The notes under the pieces: generated by a model
What the model was told of the DNA's origin: nothing
The model's database searches: none
What the model saw: the letters and a program-made list of their open reading frames with translations, nothing else
Shown here: positions 54,965-63,604 of the stretch, piece after piece
How positions within the stretch are numbered: position 1 is the first letter of the stretch
Layout of the letters: each line of letters begins with the position of its first letter
Assembly: GCA_947499725.1 (NCBI GenBank)
Contig: CANMPK010000004.1
Location: 124,001 to 188,000 of the forward strand
Length of the DNA: 64,000 bases
Direction: 5' to 3'
Source of the DNA: an uncultured Paracoccaceae bacterium
Lineage (GTDB): Bacteria > Pseudomonadota > Alphaproteobacteria > Rhodobacterales > Rhodobacteraceae
Program-made: the position numbers and the translations under genes

Positions 54965-55609
54965 TTAGACTAGGCTGTGTAAGAACCGCGCAAGGTCGTC
55001 TGTGTGGTGGTGGATGTGCTCTGCCTGATGTGCATCTGGCGCGACATGAATTGTTCGCAAGCCTAAGTCGTGCGGCACCTTGAGGTTACGTGGGTCGTCT
55101 TCGAACATAGCCGCGGTTTTCGGATCAAGTCCGTCTTTGGAGAAGATCGTATCAAAGGCCGCTTGCGCTGGTTTGGGCTGATAGTTTGCATGCTCGATGC
55201 CATAGATCGCATCAAACAGACCCTCTAAATTTCGACCTTTCAAAACCTGCTCTGCGTAGGGGGCCGTGCCGTTTGTATAGACAATGCGCCGCCCAGGGAG
55301 GGCGCTGATTTTATCCCGCAGCATCGGATCCGATTGCAGAGCATCAAAAGAGATATCATGCACTTCTTCCAAAAACGGATCTGGGTCGACGTCGTGTTCG
55401 TGCATCAGGCCAGACAGGGTGGTGCCGAAGCGCTCCCAATACGTGGCCCGTAGATGTTGGGCGCGCGCTTCATCAACACCAAGGGTGCGCATCATGTAGG
55501 CTGTCATCTTCTCTTCGATCTGGTCAAAGAGGCGGACACTGGGGTGATACAGCGTATTGTCCAGATCAAACACCCAAGTGGTCACATGTGAGAAAGCGTC
55601 TTTTACCAT
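54965..55609 (-). CDS. HAD-family pyrimidine 5'-nucleotidase
   Basis: 214 residues. HAD motif I is VFDLDNTLYHPSVRLFDQI (DxDNT, typical of the SDT1/PYNUC subgroup), motif II VYTNGTAPYAEQVL, and motif IV FEDDPRNLKVPHDLG. These yeast Sdt1-like enzymes dephosphorylate UMP, CMP or other nucleoside monophosphates. It is probably transcribed with the UbiH-type gene downstream; it is divergent from the GntR regulator. The cap is alpha-helical (ARAQHLRATYWERFGT). Confidence 0.93.
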   Translation of the reverse strand: MVKDAFSHVTTWVFDLDNTLYHPSVRLFDQIEEKMTAYMMRTLGVDEARAQHLRATYWERFGTTLSGLMHEHDVDPDPFLEEVHDISFDALQSDPMLRDKISALPGRRIVYTNGTAPYAEQVLKGRNLEGLFDAIYGIEHANYQPKPAQAAFDTIFSKDGLDPKTAAMFEDDPRNLKVPHDLGLRTIHVAPDAHQAEHIHHHTDDLARFLHSLV

Positions 55610-55709
55610 GGCGGCAGGCTATGACGAATTGTCGCCAAGTCAATGCTTTGCTTGCATGTTTTAGGTGAGGATGTTTAGTCTCGGCGACACCTTTATTGGA
55701 GACCTGCGC

Positions 55710-56348
55710 ATGACACAGCCGCGCCCGCAGTTGAAAGATGCCTATTCGCTGATCCTAGAGGCGATTGATACCGGAACCTTTAAGCCGGGTGATCGGTTGG
55801 TGGAAAGCGATCTGGCAGAGAAGTTTGGCGTGTCGCGCACGCCAATTCGCGAGGCGTTGCAGCGTTTGGAAACGCAGTCTTTGCTCGCGCGTGATGGGCG
55901 TAGCTTGATTGTGGCCTCTTTGGATCACAATCAACTGTCTGAACTATACGCGGTGCGCAGTGAACTGGAAGGTTTGGCGGCGCGTTTGGCCGCGCGTCAT
56001 GCTACGCCAGAAGAGGTGCGTGTGTTGCGTAATATGGTGAATGAAGATCGCCGCATTACCGATGACCCCATGGCTTTGGCGCGGGCGAACCGCCGTTTCC
56101 ACAAGATGATCCATTTGGCGTCTCATAACCGTTATTTGGTGCAACAGCTTGATTTGGTGCATCGTTCCATGGCTTTGATGTCGAGCACGACATTGGCTGC
56201 GGAAGGGCGCAGTTCGGTGGCGATGGATGAGCACGAAGCCATTGTGAACGCGATCGAGAAGCGTGATGAAGATGGTGCGTATGACGCGCTGAAGGTGCAT
56301 ATCTCGAGTGCCTTTGAGACACGCTTGACCCTAACTGCTGACAGCTGA
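55710..56348 (+). CDS. GntR family regulator, FCD (FadR) subgroup
   Basis: 212 residues from the ATG at 55710 (TTGGAGACC upstream); an earlier frame start has no site. N-terminal winged helix: LKDAYSLILEAIDTGTFKPGDRLVESDLAEKFGVSRTPIREALQRLETQSLLARDG, then an all-helical FCD domain with the metal-ligand pattern ...RFHKMIHLASHNRYL...MDEHEAIVNAIEKRD. Targets are unknown: the nearby genes are a nucleotidase on one side and the glycosyltransferase, convergent, on the other; its stop overlaps that of the glycosyltransferase by 18 bp. Confidence 0.93.
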   Translation: MTQPRPQLKDAYSLILEAIDTGTFKPGDRLVESDLAEKFGVSRTPIREALQRLETQSLLARDGRSLIVASLDHNQLSELYAVRSELEGLAARLAARHATPEEVRVLRNMVNEDRRITDDPMALARANRRFHKMIHLASHNRYLVQQLDLVHRSMALMSSTTLAAEGRSSVAMDEHEAIVNAIEKRDEDGAYDALKVHISSAFETRLTLTADS

Positions 56349-58220
56349 AAATTCTGCGTTTTGTCCTTCGGGGGTTTGGCCGTGCGTGGTTTTATCCCAG
56401 TAGAATGGGACGACAATCAGCTCTAGCAGGGCTTTGTAAGCGCCGAGCGTAGCCAATGGAAAGTAAATGGGAAGCGTGAGCGCCCACCCAATCAATCCAT
56501 TTCGATTTTGCCCAATCATCGAGACTGCCGCGATCAGAATATCGAGAAGTGACACGAAGAGAAAGAGGCCGATTGCGCTGTATAGGACTGGCTTTGGTAA
56601 ACCTTGAAACCAAGGCAGGGAAAAGCCGAAAGCGAGGCCCCAAAAGCTCCAGATAAATGGGGCCAGCAAGAACTGGGATAGGGTGCTGAGGAAGATCGCA
56701 TTGAAACCCAAGAACTTACGCAGACCTAGTCGGCGCCCTAGTCGCAACGGGCGCCGCATATGGACTAAATAGGTGATCATGTAGCCTTTTAGCCAACGTG
56801 ATCGCTGTTTGATCCAGCGGTACATCTGGCAGTTTGCTTCTTCTTGCGTAACTGTCGCTGCGAGTTCGGTGCGATAGCCATAGCTGCACAAGCGAATTCC
56901 TAAATCGGCATCTTCCGTGACGTTGTGGGCATCCCATCGCCCGATTTTTTCGAGGATGTCCCGGCGGAAATAGAGTGTTGTGCCGCCGAGTGGTATTGCC
57001 GCGCCAAGCCGCGACATGCCACGTAGGACAATGCGGAACCACATCGAGTATTCCAAAGTAAAACAACGCGATAGCCAGTTTGTGTAAGGGTTGTAGTAGT
57101 CTAGGATGCCTTGCAAGCACGCCACATCTTTGTCGGCATGGGCAAATTGAAGTGCGATGGTTTCAAGCTGATCTGGGGCAGGGGCGTCTTCGGCGTCCCA
57201 GATGCCGATAATGTCGCCCTTACAAAAATCGAGTGCATAATTCATTGCGCGCGGTTTTGTGGTCAAGTCGTCGCCTTCAGGAACACGCACTGTCCGAATC
57301 CAATTGGGCAGATCTGTTGCCGCCAGAGTGTCTTGGGTGAGATGGTCTTTTTCTTCCAGCACCATCACGACATCTAGCAAAGCCTTTGGATAGGTAAGGC
57401 GCGAAAGGCGCCTGATAAGCGCGCCTGCGATTTCGGTTTCTTTGTAAAGCGGCACGAGAACGGAAATATGCGGTAGGTTTTCGCCCATCGGAAGTCTGTC
57501 AGGGGGCTTTCGTGGAGATTGACTGGCGGCGAATGCGAAAACTTTCATAAAAGCCGTCATGCTTTGCATGGCAACGGCGAGGAATGTCAGGGAGATCACG
57601 GCAAGGCTGGTCTCGGCCGTGAACGACAGGATGCACATCGCCAGTAAGGCGGAAAACCCTATGTAGCGCAGAACAGGTGCGTTGCCCCAAGAGCGACAGC
57701 TTTCCGAATCCGCCACGCAGGTTTCAGCATGGGTTAGTAGGTGCAATCGGTGGGTTTGAGCCAGATAGGCTAGAATAGTGTCTTCCGGAGCGAGCACGAT
57801 CTGGGCCGATTGAAGTTCACTCTGGTATTGGCTGCGAAGTTTTTCGATGGTTTCGGGCCGGCTGGTCGCGAGCATCAGGGTTCCATGTATGTTTACCCAT
57901 GGAATTACGGCGTGGCGAAGGCAAACCTCTGGGGGAAGAATGGATTGCAGTCGATCATCTGGCGGGGCTTGCGAAAGATCCACGATGGGTGCGCCAAAAT
58001 ATGTAGATTGGGCCCTTAGCCTTTGGTTTGCAGTGATTGTGCCCTCGGCGAACAATATGTTCGCGATCGGAGAGTTCAATTGGTTTTGTTGCTGCGCAGC
58101 GTCAAACAGCTGTTCAGAAGTGATGGCGCCATCTTCTAAGAGGTAACGGCCAATGCCCAAATGGCGGTCAGGCTGAAGGCCGAAAACCGGTGTGAATTTT
58201 CCAAGAGGGGTATGTTCCAT
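56331..58220 (-). CDS. MshEN-domain processive glycosyltransferase (family 2)
   Basis: 629 residues from the ATG at 58220. The N-terminal ~125 residues are a GspE_N/MshEN-type domain (GIGRYLLEDGAITSEQLFDAAQQQ, and NILFAEGTITANQRLRAQ), a domain known to bind c-di-GMP in other proteins. Two membrane helices follow (about 188-225), then the catalytic GT2 domain: PHISVLVPLYKE, DAEDAP, VTEDADLG (TED) and QRSRW at about 472-476, the signature of processive synthases like BcsA and XagB. Four more helices come at the C-terminus. It likely makes and exports a polysaccharide under c-di-GMP control; product unknown. Confidence 0.85.
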   Translation of the reverse strand: MEHTPLGKFTPVFGLQPDRHLGIGRYLLEDGAITSEQLFDAAQQQNQLNSPIANILFAEGTITANQRLRAQSTYFGAPIVDLSQAPPDDRLQSILPPEVCLRHAVIPWVNIHGTLMLATSRPETIEKLRSQYQSELQSAQIVLAPEDTILAYLAQTHRLHLLTHAETCVADSESCRSWGNAPVLRYIGFSALLAMCILSFTAETSLAVISLTFLAVAMQSMTAFMKVFAFAASQSPRKPPDRLPMGENLPHISVLVPLYKETEIAGALIRRLSRLTYPKALLDVVMVLEEKDHLTQDTLAATDLPNWIRTVRVPEGDDLTTKPRAMNYALDFCKGDIIGIWDAEDAPAPDQLETIALQFAHADKDVACLQGILDYYNPYTNWLSRCFTLEYSMWFRIVLRGMSRLGAAIPLGGTTLYFRRDILEKIGRWDAHNVTEDADLGIRLCSYGYRTELAATVTQEEANCQMYRWIKQRSRWLKGYMITYLVHMRRPLRLGRRLGLRKFLGFNAIFLSTLSQFLLAPFIWSFWGLAFGFSLPWFQGLPKPVLYSAIGLFLFVSLLDILIAAVSMIGQNRNGLIGWALTLPIYFPLATLGAYKALLELIVVPFYWDKTTHGQTPEGQNAEFSAVSS

Positions 58221-58225
58221 TAAAA

Positions 58226-58257
58226 AACTCCTCAACCTGCGAAGAGGATGAGGAGTT
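58226..58257 (-). terminator. carA terminator whose 3' arm carries the glycosyltransferase ribosome binding site
   Basis: On the minus strand AACTCCTCA and TGAGGAGTT form a perfect 9-bp stem around a 14-base loop, followed directly by TTTT and A-ATG of the glycosyltransferase gene. It is 30 bp after the carA stop. GAGGAG in the 3' arm is the only Shine-Dalgarno, 7 bases from the start codon. Confidence 0.75.
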
Positions 58258-58286
58258 AATCTTAAATCAAACTTAAGATGCGCTCT

Positions 58287-59450
58287 TTAAGCGGATTTTG
58301 CTTCGTCCATGAAGGCTGAAAACCGTTCAAACAGGTAGAAGCTGTCCTGTGGGCCAGGGCTTGCTTCTGGGTGATGCTGAACGGAATAGACTGGGCGATC
58401 CTCGATGCGAATGCCACAGTTAGAGCCGTCAAACAAAGATGTATGGGTTTCTTTCACGCCTTTTGGCAGGCTCTGACCGTCCACAGCGAAACCGTGGTTC
58501 ATCGAAGTGATTTCAACTTTACCTGTTTCGTGGTCTTTCACCGGGTGGTTCGCACCGTGGTGGCCGTGGTTCATCTTGATGGTTGTTGCGCCAAGCGCCA
58601 GTGCCAGCATTTGGTGGCCCAAGCAGATGCCAAAGACCGGCAGGTCTTTGTTTTCCAGAACCTTCTGGATCATCGGCACGGCGTATTCGCCAGTCGCGGC
58701 AGGGTCGCCCGGTCCGTTGGACAGGAACACACCGTCTGGATTATGCGCCAGCACCTCTTCGGCTGTCGCTGTTGCTGGCAAAACTGTTACGTCACAGCCA
58801 GCAGAGGCCAAGCAGCGCAGGATGTTGCGTTTTGCGCCAAAGTCCACAGCGACCACTTTGTGACGCGGGTTTTCTTGCTTTGGGTAGCCATCTGGCCAAG
58901 CCCAACGCATTTCGTTCCATTGGTAGCTTTGTGCGCATGTCACATCTTTGGCGAGGTCCAGACCTTCCAAACCTGCAAAGGCACGGGCCTTTTCGACCAG
59001 AGCCGCAACATCAAATTTGCCTTCTGGATCGTGTGCCAATGCCGCGTGCGGCGCACCCTGTGCGCGGATCGCGCGGGTCAGGCGACGTGTGTCTACACCG
59101 CCGATAGCGATACGGTTACGAGAGGCGAGCCAATCAGACAGGTTGGATGTAGAGCGCCAGCTGGATGGCTCTGTTGGATCCCACTTCACAACCATGCCGG
59201 CTGCAACAGGATCACCTGTTTCATCGTCTTCCGCGTTTACACCGGTGTTGCCGATATGAGGGAAGGTGAATGTCACGATCTGGCCCGCATAAGATGGGTC
59301 AGTCATGATCTCTTGGTAGCCTGTCATCGCTGTGTTGAAGCAAAGCTCGGCGGTGGTCTCACCAGTGGCTCCGAAACCGCGGCCGTAGAATACGGTTCCA
59401 TCGGCTAGAGCAAGGCAAGCGGTTGGCGTGTTTGAGGGCACCTGGGCCAT
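58287..59450 (-). CDS. carA: Carbamoyl-phosphate synthase small subunit
   Basis: 387 residues from the ATG at 59450 (GGAGAG 10 bases upstream); the open frame runs 23 codons further without similarity. CarA hydrolyses glutamine to supply ammonia for carbamoyl phosphate, used for arginine and pyrimidines. It has FGATGETTAELCFNTAMTGYQEIMTDPSYAGQIV at the N-terminus and a class I amidotransferase domain with the nucleophile in VFGICLGHQMLALALG, and HPEASPGPQDS. carB is not adjacent. It is divergent from yqeY. Confidence 0.98.
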   Translation of the reverse strand: MAQVPSNTPTACLALADGTVFYGRGFGATGETTAELCFNTAMTGYQEIMTDPSYAGQIVTFTFPHIGNTGVNAEDDETGDPVAAGMVVKWDPTEPSSWRSTSNLSDWLASRNRIAIGGVDTRRLTRAIRAQGAPHAALAHDPEGKFDVAALVEKARAFAGLEGLDLAKDVTCAQSYQWNEMRWAWPDGYPKQENPRHKVVAVDFGAKRNILRCLASAGCDVTVLPATATAEEVLAHNPDGVFLSNGPGDPAATGEYAVPMIQKVLENKDLPVFGICLGHQMLALALGATTIKMNHGHHGANHPVKDHETGKVEITSMNHGFAVDGQSLPKGVKETHTSLFDGSNCGIRIEDRPVYSVQHHPEASPGPQDSFYLFERFSAFMDEAKSA

Positions 59451-59642
59451 GGCAGCGACTCTCCGGGGTGTGTGTAGATAAATTGTCGGGAAACTAAGTC
59501 GCGGGGGCTCTGAGGTCAAGGTCTGATGTGAAAGTCAAATCTGTTTGAAAACAATGACTTATGTTTTTTGATGATCGCTTGCGCCAGAACGGTGAATTCA
59601 GTATTGTCCAAGGCTCTGATCAAAGAATGGGGATTTCTTGAT

Positions 59643-60101
59643 ATGAGCATGCGTGGGACCATCAACGATGCGCTAAAGCAAGCAATGAAAGATCGCGCGG
59701 CAGATCGTCTGTCGACACTGCGTCTTGTCAGTGCTGCAATCAAAGACTTGGACATCGCGATGCGCGGTGAAGGCAATGATGAAGGCGCGCAGGATGCGGA
59801 TGTTCTGAAGATCCTGTCTAAGATGGTGAAACAGCGCCAAGAAAGCGCGCGCACTTACGAAGAAGGCGGTCGCCTAGATTTGGCAGAGCGTGAACTGTCC
59901 GAGATCACTGTGATTGAAGAGTTTTTGCCAACGAAGCTGGACGACGATGAAGTGGTCACTGCGATTGATTCAGCGATCTCCGAAGTCGGTGCCAGCACTG
60001 TGCGCGATATGGGGAAGATCATGGGCGCGTTGAAAGCGAAATATACAGGCCAGATGGATTTTGGCCAAGTCGGCGCCTTGGTGAAAGAGCGTCTTGGGTA
60101 A
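59643..60101 (+). CDS. GatB/YqeY domain protein
   Basis: 152 residues from the ATG at 59643; earlier codons have no similarity and GGGGA lies about 10 bases upstream. The family pattern is complete: DALKQAMKDRAADRLSTLRLVSAAIKDLDIAMR, SKMVKQRQESARTYEEGGRLDLAERELSEITVIEEFLP, and GKIMGALKAKY. It resembles the tail of GatB, the tRNA-dependent amidotransferase, but occurs alone; the role is probably tRNA-related and is not established. It is divergent from carA and ends at a terminator. Confidence 0.92.
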   Translation: MSMRGTINDALKQAMKDRAADRLSTLRLVSAAIKDLDIAMRGEGNDEGAQDADVLKILSKMVKQRQESARTYEEGGRLDLAERELSEITVIEEFLPTKLDDDEVVTAIDSAISEVGASTVRDMGKIMGALKAKYTGQMDFGQVGALVKERLG

Positions 60102-60133
60102 AGGGTAAAGCCCTTAAATTGCTAAATAAATTT

Positions 60134-60153
60134 AAGGGGCCGTTTGGCCCCTT
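60134..60153 (+). terminator. Terminator downstream of yqeY
   Basis: AAGGGGCC-GTTT-GGCCCCTT, a perfect 8-bp stem followed by TCGTTTTTGAT, 32 bp after the stop. Confidence 0.88.
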
Positions 60154-60277
60154 TCGTTTTTGATCGGCTTTGTATTGTGAATTTTGGGTCTGCCAAAAAA
60201 AATGTCATAAAAGCGTGAAAAAGTGCCTTTCGGGTCTTGCGTAGCCCGACCACAAGTCGTAATTAGCGCCTCACAGT

Positions 60278-60352
60278 TGGGATGTAGCCAAGTGGTAAGG
60301 CAACTGTTTTTGGTACAGTGTACCGTAGGTTCGAATCCTACCATCCCAGCCA
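60278..60352 (+). tRNA. tRNA-Gln (anticodon TTG)
   Basis: 75 bases with CCA encoded. The acceptor stem TGGGATG/CATCCCA pairs fully. The anticodon stem ACTGT/ACAGT closes a TTTTGGT loop, which puts TTG at 34-36 and reads CAA. The T arm is GTAGG-TTCGAAT-CCTAC. Confidence 0.97.
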
Positions 60353-60548
60353 TTTTACTCACATTGATGTTTACGTTTCCAGCGGCCCCAAGGTAGCTGC
60401 TACGACTGTTATGTCATGCTTGTTCGCGTGGGCGTTACAAAAGCCCAACCTGATGACCAAAGTGCCTTTGTTCAGGGGATTTAGTTTGATGCGCGGAGAG
60501 TAAGGTATCGAGCTGTCTTGGTAAGCCATCCAATTCGCAAAAGCGAGT

Positions 60549-61442
60549 TTAGGGAGAGTTTCGATACCTTTGAGAAACCTCTCGAGCGATATCGACAAGG
60601 CCCTGCGACGCTGGATTTGAGCTTTCTCGATGCCAGCTTACAACCAGATCCAAAGATGGGGGCGTCGCGTCGGTATTGATTAAGCGTAGACCTTGATTCA
60701 GCGGGTTTTGCGAAAAGCCTGAAACGGGCATCGTCGCGACGCCATCACTATTTCTAATAAAAACACTGATCGCGGCGAGTGATGTAACACAGTGGATTTG
60801 TTTGTGAATCAAGTCCGCCTCTTGGAACATATTCAGCACAGCCACATGCGGGCGAGAACCTCGGGCAAAGGTCACAATTTGCTGCTCTGCCAAGTTTTCT
60901 ATGGTGACGTCTTCTTTCAAGAGAGGGTGGCCTTCACGACACGCCCAGCCAAGTTTCAAAGGATCGATAGGTGTGGTGACAACACTCTCTTCCATAACTG
61001 GATCGGTTTGAATGATCACATCAAGGCTGCCCTTCACAAACATGCTGTGCAGGCTCACGCTTGGTTCTGCAGTCAGCTCGATCTCGAGTTTAGGGTAGGT
61101 TTCGGCAACCTTGGTCAGAAAAGAGCTTAGCCAAGTGTGCACAATGGATTCGATCACTCCAATTCGAATGCGTCCAGCCGGTTCCTCGCTTAGGTACAAA
61201 GCCTCTTTCAGCTCAGCTTCTGCTTCGAGCACCTTTAGAGCTTTCGGGAGGAGTAGGCTCCCTTGCGGGCTCAACGTCACTTCGCTGCGTTCGCGATCAA
61301 AAAGGCGACATTGCATTTCTGCTTCTAGCGTTGAGATGCGACTAGAAATGGTCGCTTGCGAAACATTGAGTTTCTCGGCAGCGGCACGAAAGCTTTTGAG
61401 ACGTGAGACCCAAACAAAAGATTCTAGAAAACGTATATTCAT
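60549..61442 (-). CDS. LysR family regulator of the DUF1445-TRAP operon
   Basis: 297 residues. Helix-turn-helix at about 4-60 (IRFLESFVWVSRLKSFRAAAEKLNVSQATISSRISTLEAEM), followed by the effector domain GRIRIGVIESIVHTWLSSFL. It is divergent from the DUF1445-dctPQ operon, with a 264-bp gap holding a palindrome, so it very likely controls that operon and itself. The inducer is presumably the transported acid or a derivative. Confidence 0.92.
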   Translation of the reverse strand: MNIRFLESFVWVSRLKSFRAAAEKLNVSQATISSRISTLEAEMQCRLFDRERSEVTLSPQGSLLLPKALKVLEAEAELKEALYLSEEPAGRIRIGVIESIVHTWLSSFLTKVAETYPKLEIELTAEPSVSLHSMFVKGSLDVIIQTDPVMEESVVTTPIDPLKLGWACREGHPLLKEDVTIENLAEQQIVTFARGSRPHVAVLNMFQEADLIHKQIHCVTSLAAISVFIRNSDGVATMPVSGFSQNPLNQGLRLINTDATPPSLDLVVSWHRESSNPASQGLVDIAREVSQRYRNSP

Positions 61443-61455
61443 CCTTAAGCAAGCC

Positions 61456-61521
61456 TATTGCCTTTCAATTCACGGCGCAATTCGCGGGCTTGAAAATTGA
61501 AAGAAGGCAATACTGTTGCCT
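61456..61521. promoter_or_regulatory. Probable LysR operator: 17-bp palindrome plus outlying half-site
   Basis: AGGCAA-TACTG-TTGCCT (61505-61521) is a perfect 6-bp inverted repeat with a 5-base centre, of the T-N11-A LTTR type. A further TATTGCCT at 61456-61463 repeats the half-site, 14 bp from the LysR start codon. In addition TATTGCCTTTCAATT (61456) and AATTGAAAG-AAGGCAATA (61495-61512) form an imperfect large inverted repeat. Confidence 0.65.
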
Positions 61522-61706
61522 CAAAATTGGGCAGAGAACTGGATGATGCAAAGATTTCTAAGATAATGATTTTTAAGATAAAAGCGGCCCTTGAAAATAC
61601 ATACGCTCGTTGGAATGAAAAACCTGATCAGTGGTGATTATGTATTCCCGTTTGAGCGATAAACGGTTCCGTGCATCCTAGTCTTTAACTTTTTGAAAGA
61701 GACAAG

Positions 61707-62534
61707 ATGATCCAACAAGCCGCCGAAGTTGCTCACTCTGAACTACGTCAGATTTCACTTTCTGCGTTTCGCGACTTGTTGAGAGGAAATCGCTATACTG
61801 GTCACACTGCGGGAATTTGTGCAGGGTTGCTGCAAACCAACCTCGTCATATTGCCAAAAGAATACAGCGCAGATTTTGAAGCGTTTTGTCTAAAGAACCC
61901 AAAACCTTGCCCGCTGATTGCGCAAAGCGCTTCCGGCGAGGTTAAGTTCAGCGACGCTGATGATGAATTGGACCTGCGATACGATGTGCCGCTGTATCAT
62001 GTTCATGAAAACGGCAAACACACGGGCATTACCTCTGACATTCGTGACTTTTGGCGAGAGGATTTTGTGGCATTCGCCATCGGTTGTTCCTTTAGCTTTG
62101 AGCGTGCCTTGATCGAAGCGGGGATCACGCTGCGCCATATTGAACAAGATAAGACCGTCCCGATGTTTCGCACGAGCTTGCAAACAACGCGGGTTGGGCA
62201 GTTCTATGGTCCGGTTGTTGTGAGCATGCGGCCCATCGCAAAGGATCAGGTCGAACGTGTTGTGTCGATTAGTGGCGCCTTTCCACATGCCCATGGCGCG
62301 CCGCTGCATGTTGGGGATCCTGCCGAAATTGGCATCAAAGATCTTGCACAACCTGATTGGGGGGATGCGGTCGACATTCTAGAAAACGAGGTTCCGGTTT
62401 TTTGGGGCTGTGGTGTTACCACACAGCTTGCTTTGGCCAATGCCAAACCGAACCTAGCTATCACGCATGCGCCGGGCGCCATGCTGATCTTAAACGCGCA
62501 CGACGATGCGCGAGAAAATAACAAAACAAACTAA
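61707..62534 (+). CDS. DUF1445 family putative hydro-lyase / D-glutamate cyclase-like
   Basis: 275 residues matching the PF07286 (YcsI/DUF1445) family: AEVAHSELRQISLSAFRDLLRGNRYTGHTAGICAGLLQTNLVILP, DLRYDVPLYHVHENG, DFVAFAIGCSFSFERALIEAGI, and GAPLHVGDPAEIGIKDL. The mammalian relative DGLUCY has D-glutamate cyclase activity. It leads the operon with dctP and dctQ, 21 bp before dctP, so it probably acts on the imported compound, for example an acid such as D-glutamate or 5-oxoproline (inference). Confidence 0.9.
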   Translation: MIQQAAEVAHSELRQISLSAFRDLLRGNRYTGHTAGICAGLLQTNLVILPKEYSADFEAFCLKNPKPCPLIAQSASGEVKFSDADDELDLRYDVPLYHVHENGKHTGITSDIRDFWREDFVAFAIGCSFSFERALIEAGITLRHIEQDKTVPMFRTSLQTTRVGQFYGPVVVSMRPIAKDQVERVVSISGAFPHAHGAPLHVGDPAEIGIKDLAQPDWGDAVDILENEVPVFWGCGVTTQLALANAKPNLAITHAPGAMLILNAHDDARENNKTN

Positions 62535-62555
62535 ACGGTCCACAAGGAGAAAAAC

Positions 62556-63593
62556 ATGAAATATTCAACGGGTCTTTTGACCGCTGCACTCGCGCTCACC
62601 AGCGTGGCTGCCCATGCCGAAGAACTGTCTGTCGTTGGCAGTTGGAGCGGTCTTCCATTGCACAAGCAATACGAAAAGCCTTTCTGGGATGAAAAGATGC
62701 CAGCGGCGAGCGACGGTTCCATTACGGCAATCCTAACGACGCATGACCAAATGGGCATTAGCGGCGGTGATGTGTTCCGTATGCTGGGGCAGGGTGTTTT
62801 TGATGTTGGCATGACAGTTGCGGACTACGCGGTTGCAGATAGCGCCGCGTTGGAAGGGCTTGATGTTCCATTGATCGCGACGGATGCGGATTCAGCGAAA
62901 GCTATGGTCGAGGCTGCGCGGCCTTTGATCGACGATATCTATGCGGATGTTTTCAACGCAAAGGTTCTGGGTGTTGCCCCTTACCCGCCACAGGTCGTTT
63001 TCTGTAATGCGGAAATTGCAACTTTGGATGACCTGAAAGGCAAAAAGATCCGAGCCTCGGGTCGTATGACCGGTAAATTGCTGGAAGCTCTGGGCGCAGA
63101 AGCGGTCAGCGTCAGCTTTGGTGAGGTGCCAGGCGCGCTTCAAAAAGGCGTTGTCGATTGTGCGGTAACGGGGGCTGGCTCTGGTTACAGCGCAGGTTGG
63201 TGGGAAGTGTCCACGCACCTGATGCCTATTCCTTTGGGTGGTTGGGATCCGGTTGTCACCGCGATCAACCTAGACAAATGGAATGCGCTGGACGCTGACA
63301 CGCAGGCAACCATCGAAGCAGCCGTGAAGGCAGAACTTGAGGCCCCAGCATGGGCGACAGCGCAAAACGCTTTGGCCACAGATGTTGCCTGTTTGACTGG
63401 CGAGGGCGACTGCCCAGGCGAGAAACGCGGGATGACTTTGGTTGAAGCATCAAGTGCAGATGTTGACACGGCACGCGACATTCTTGTGTCATCTGTCCTG
63501 CCGGATTGGGCCGAACGCGCTGGCGGCGATTGGGGCCAACGTTGGAACGAAACCGTGGGCGAAGCCACGGGCGTTCAAATTCCGCTGAAGTAA
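62556..63593 (+). CDS. dctP: TRAP transporter substrate-binding protein (DctP type)
   Basis: 345 residues, with a strong AAGGAG site. Signal peptide at 1-21 (LLTAALALTSVAAHA). The DctP pattern includes SWSGLPLHKQYEKPFWDEK, TVADYA, and DLKGKKIRASGRMTGKLLEALGAEAVSVSFGEVPGALQKGVVDCAVTG, where the conserved Arg of RASG usually contacts the ligand's carboxylate. It is a periplasmic receptor for an organic acid. It belongs to the operon with DUF1445 and dctQ; the ligand is not predictable in detail. Confidence 0.95.
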   Translation: MKYSTGLLTAALALTSVAAHAEELSVVGSWSGLPLHKQYEKPFWDEKMPAASDGSITAILTTHDQMGISGGDVFRMLGQGVFDVGMTVADYAVADSAALEGLDVPLIATDADSAKAMVEAARPLIDDIYADVFNAKVLGVAPYPPQVVFCNAEIATLDDLKGKKIRASGRMTGKLLEALGAEAVSVSFGEVPGALQKGVVDCAVTGAGSGYSAGWWEVSTHLMPIPLGGWDPVVTAINLDKWNALDADTQATIEAAVKAELEAPAWATAQNALATDVACLTGEGDCPGEKRGMTLVEASSADVDTARDILVSSVLPDWAERAGGDWGQRWNETVGEATGVQIPLK

Positions 63594-63604
63594 GGACCAA
63601 ACTT

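Noticed and set aside
58371-59408. A 345-codon open frame antisense to carA
   Set aside because: carA is unmistakable; the opposite frame is rich in V, C, H, F with no recognizable motif or start signal.
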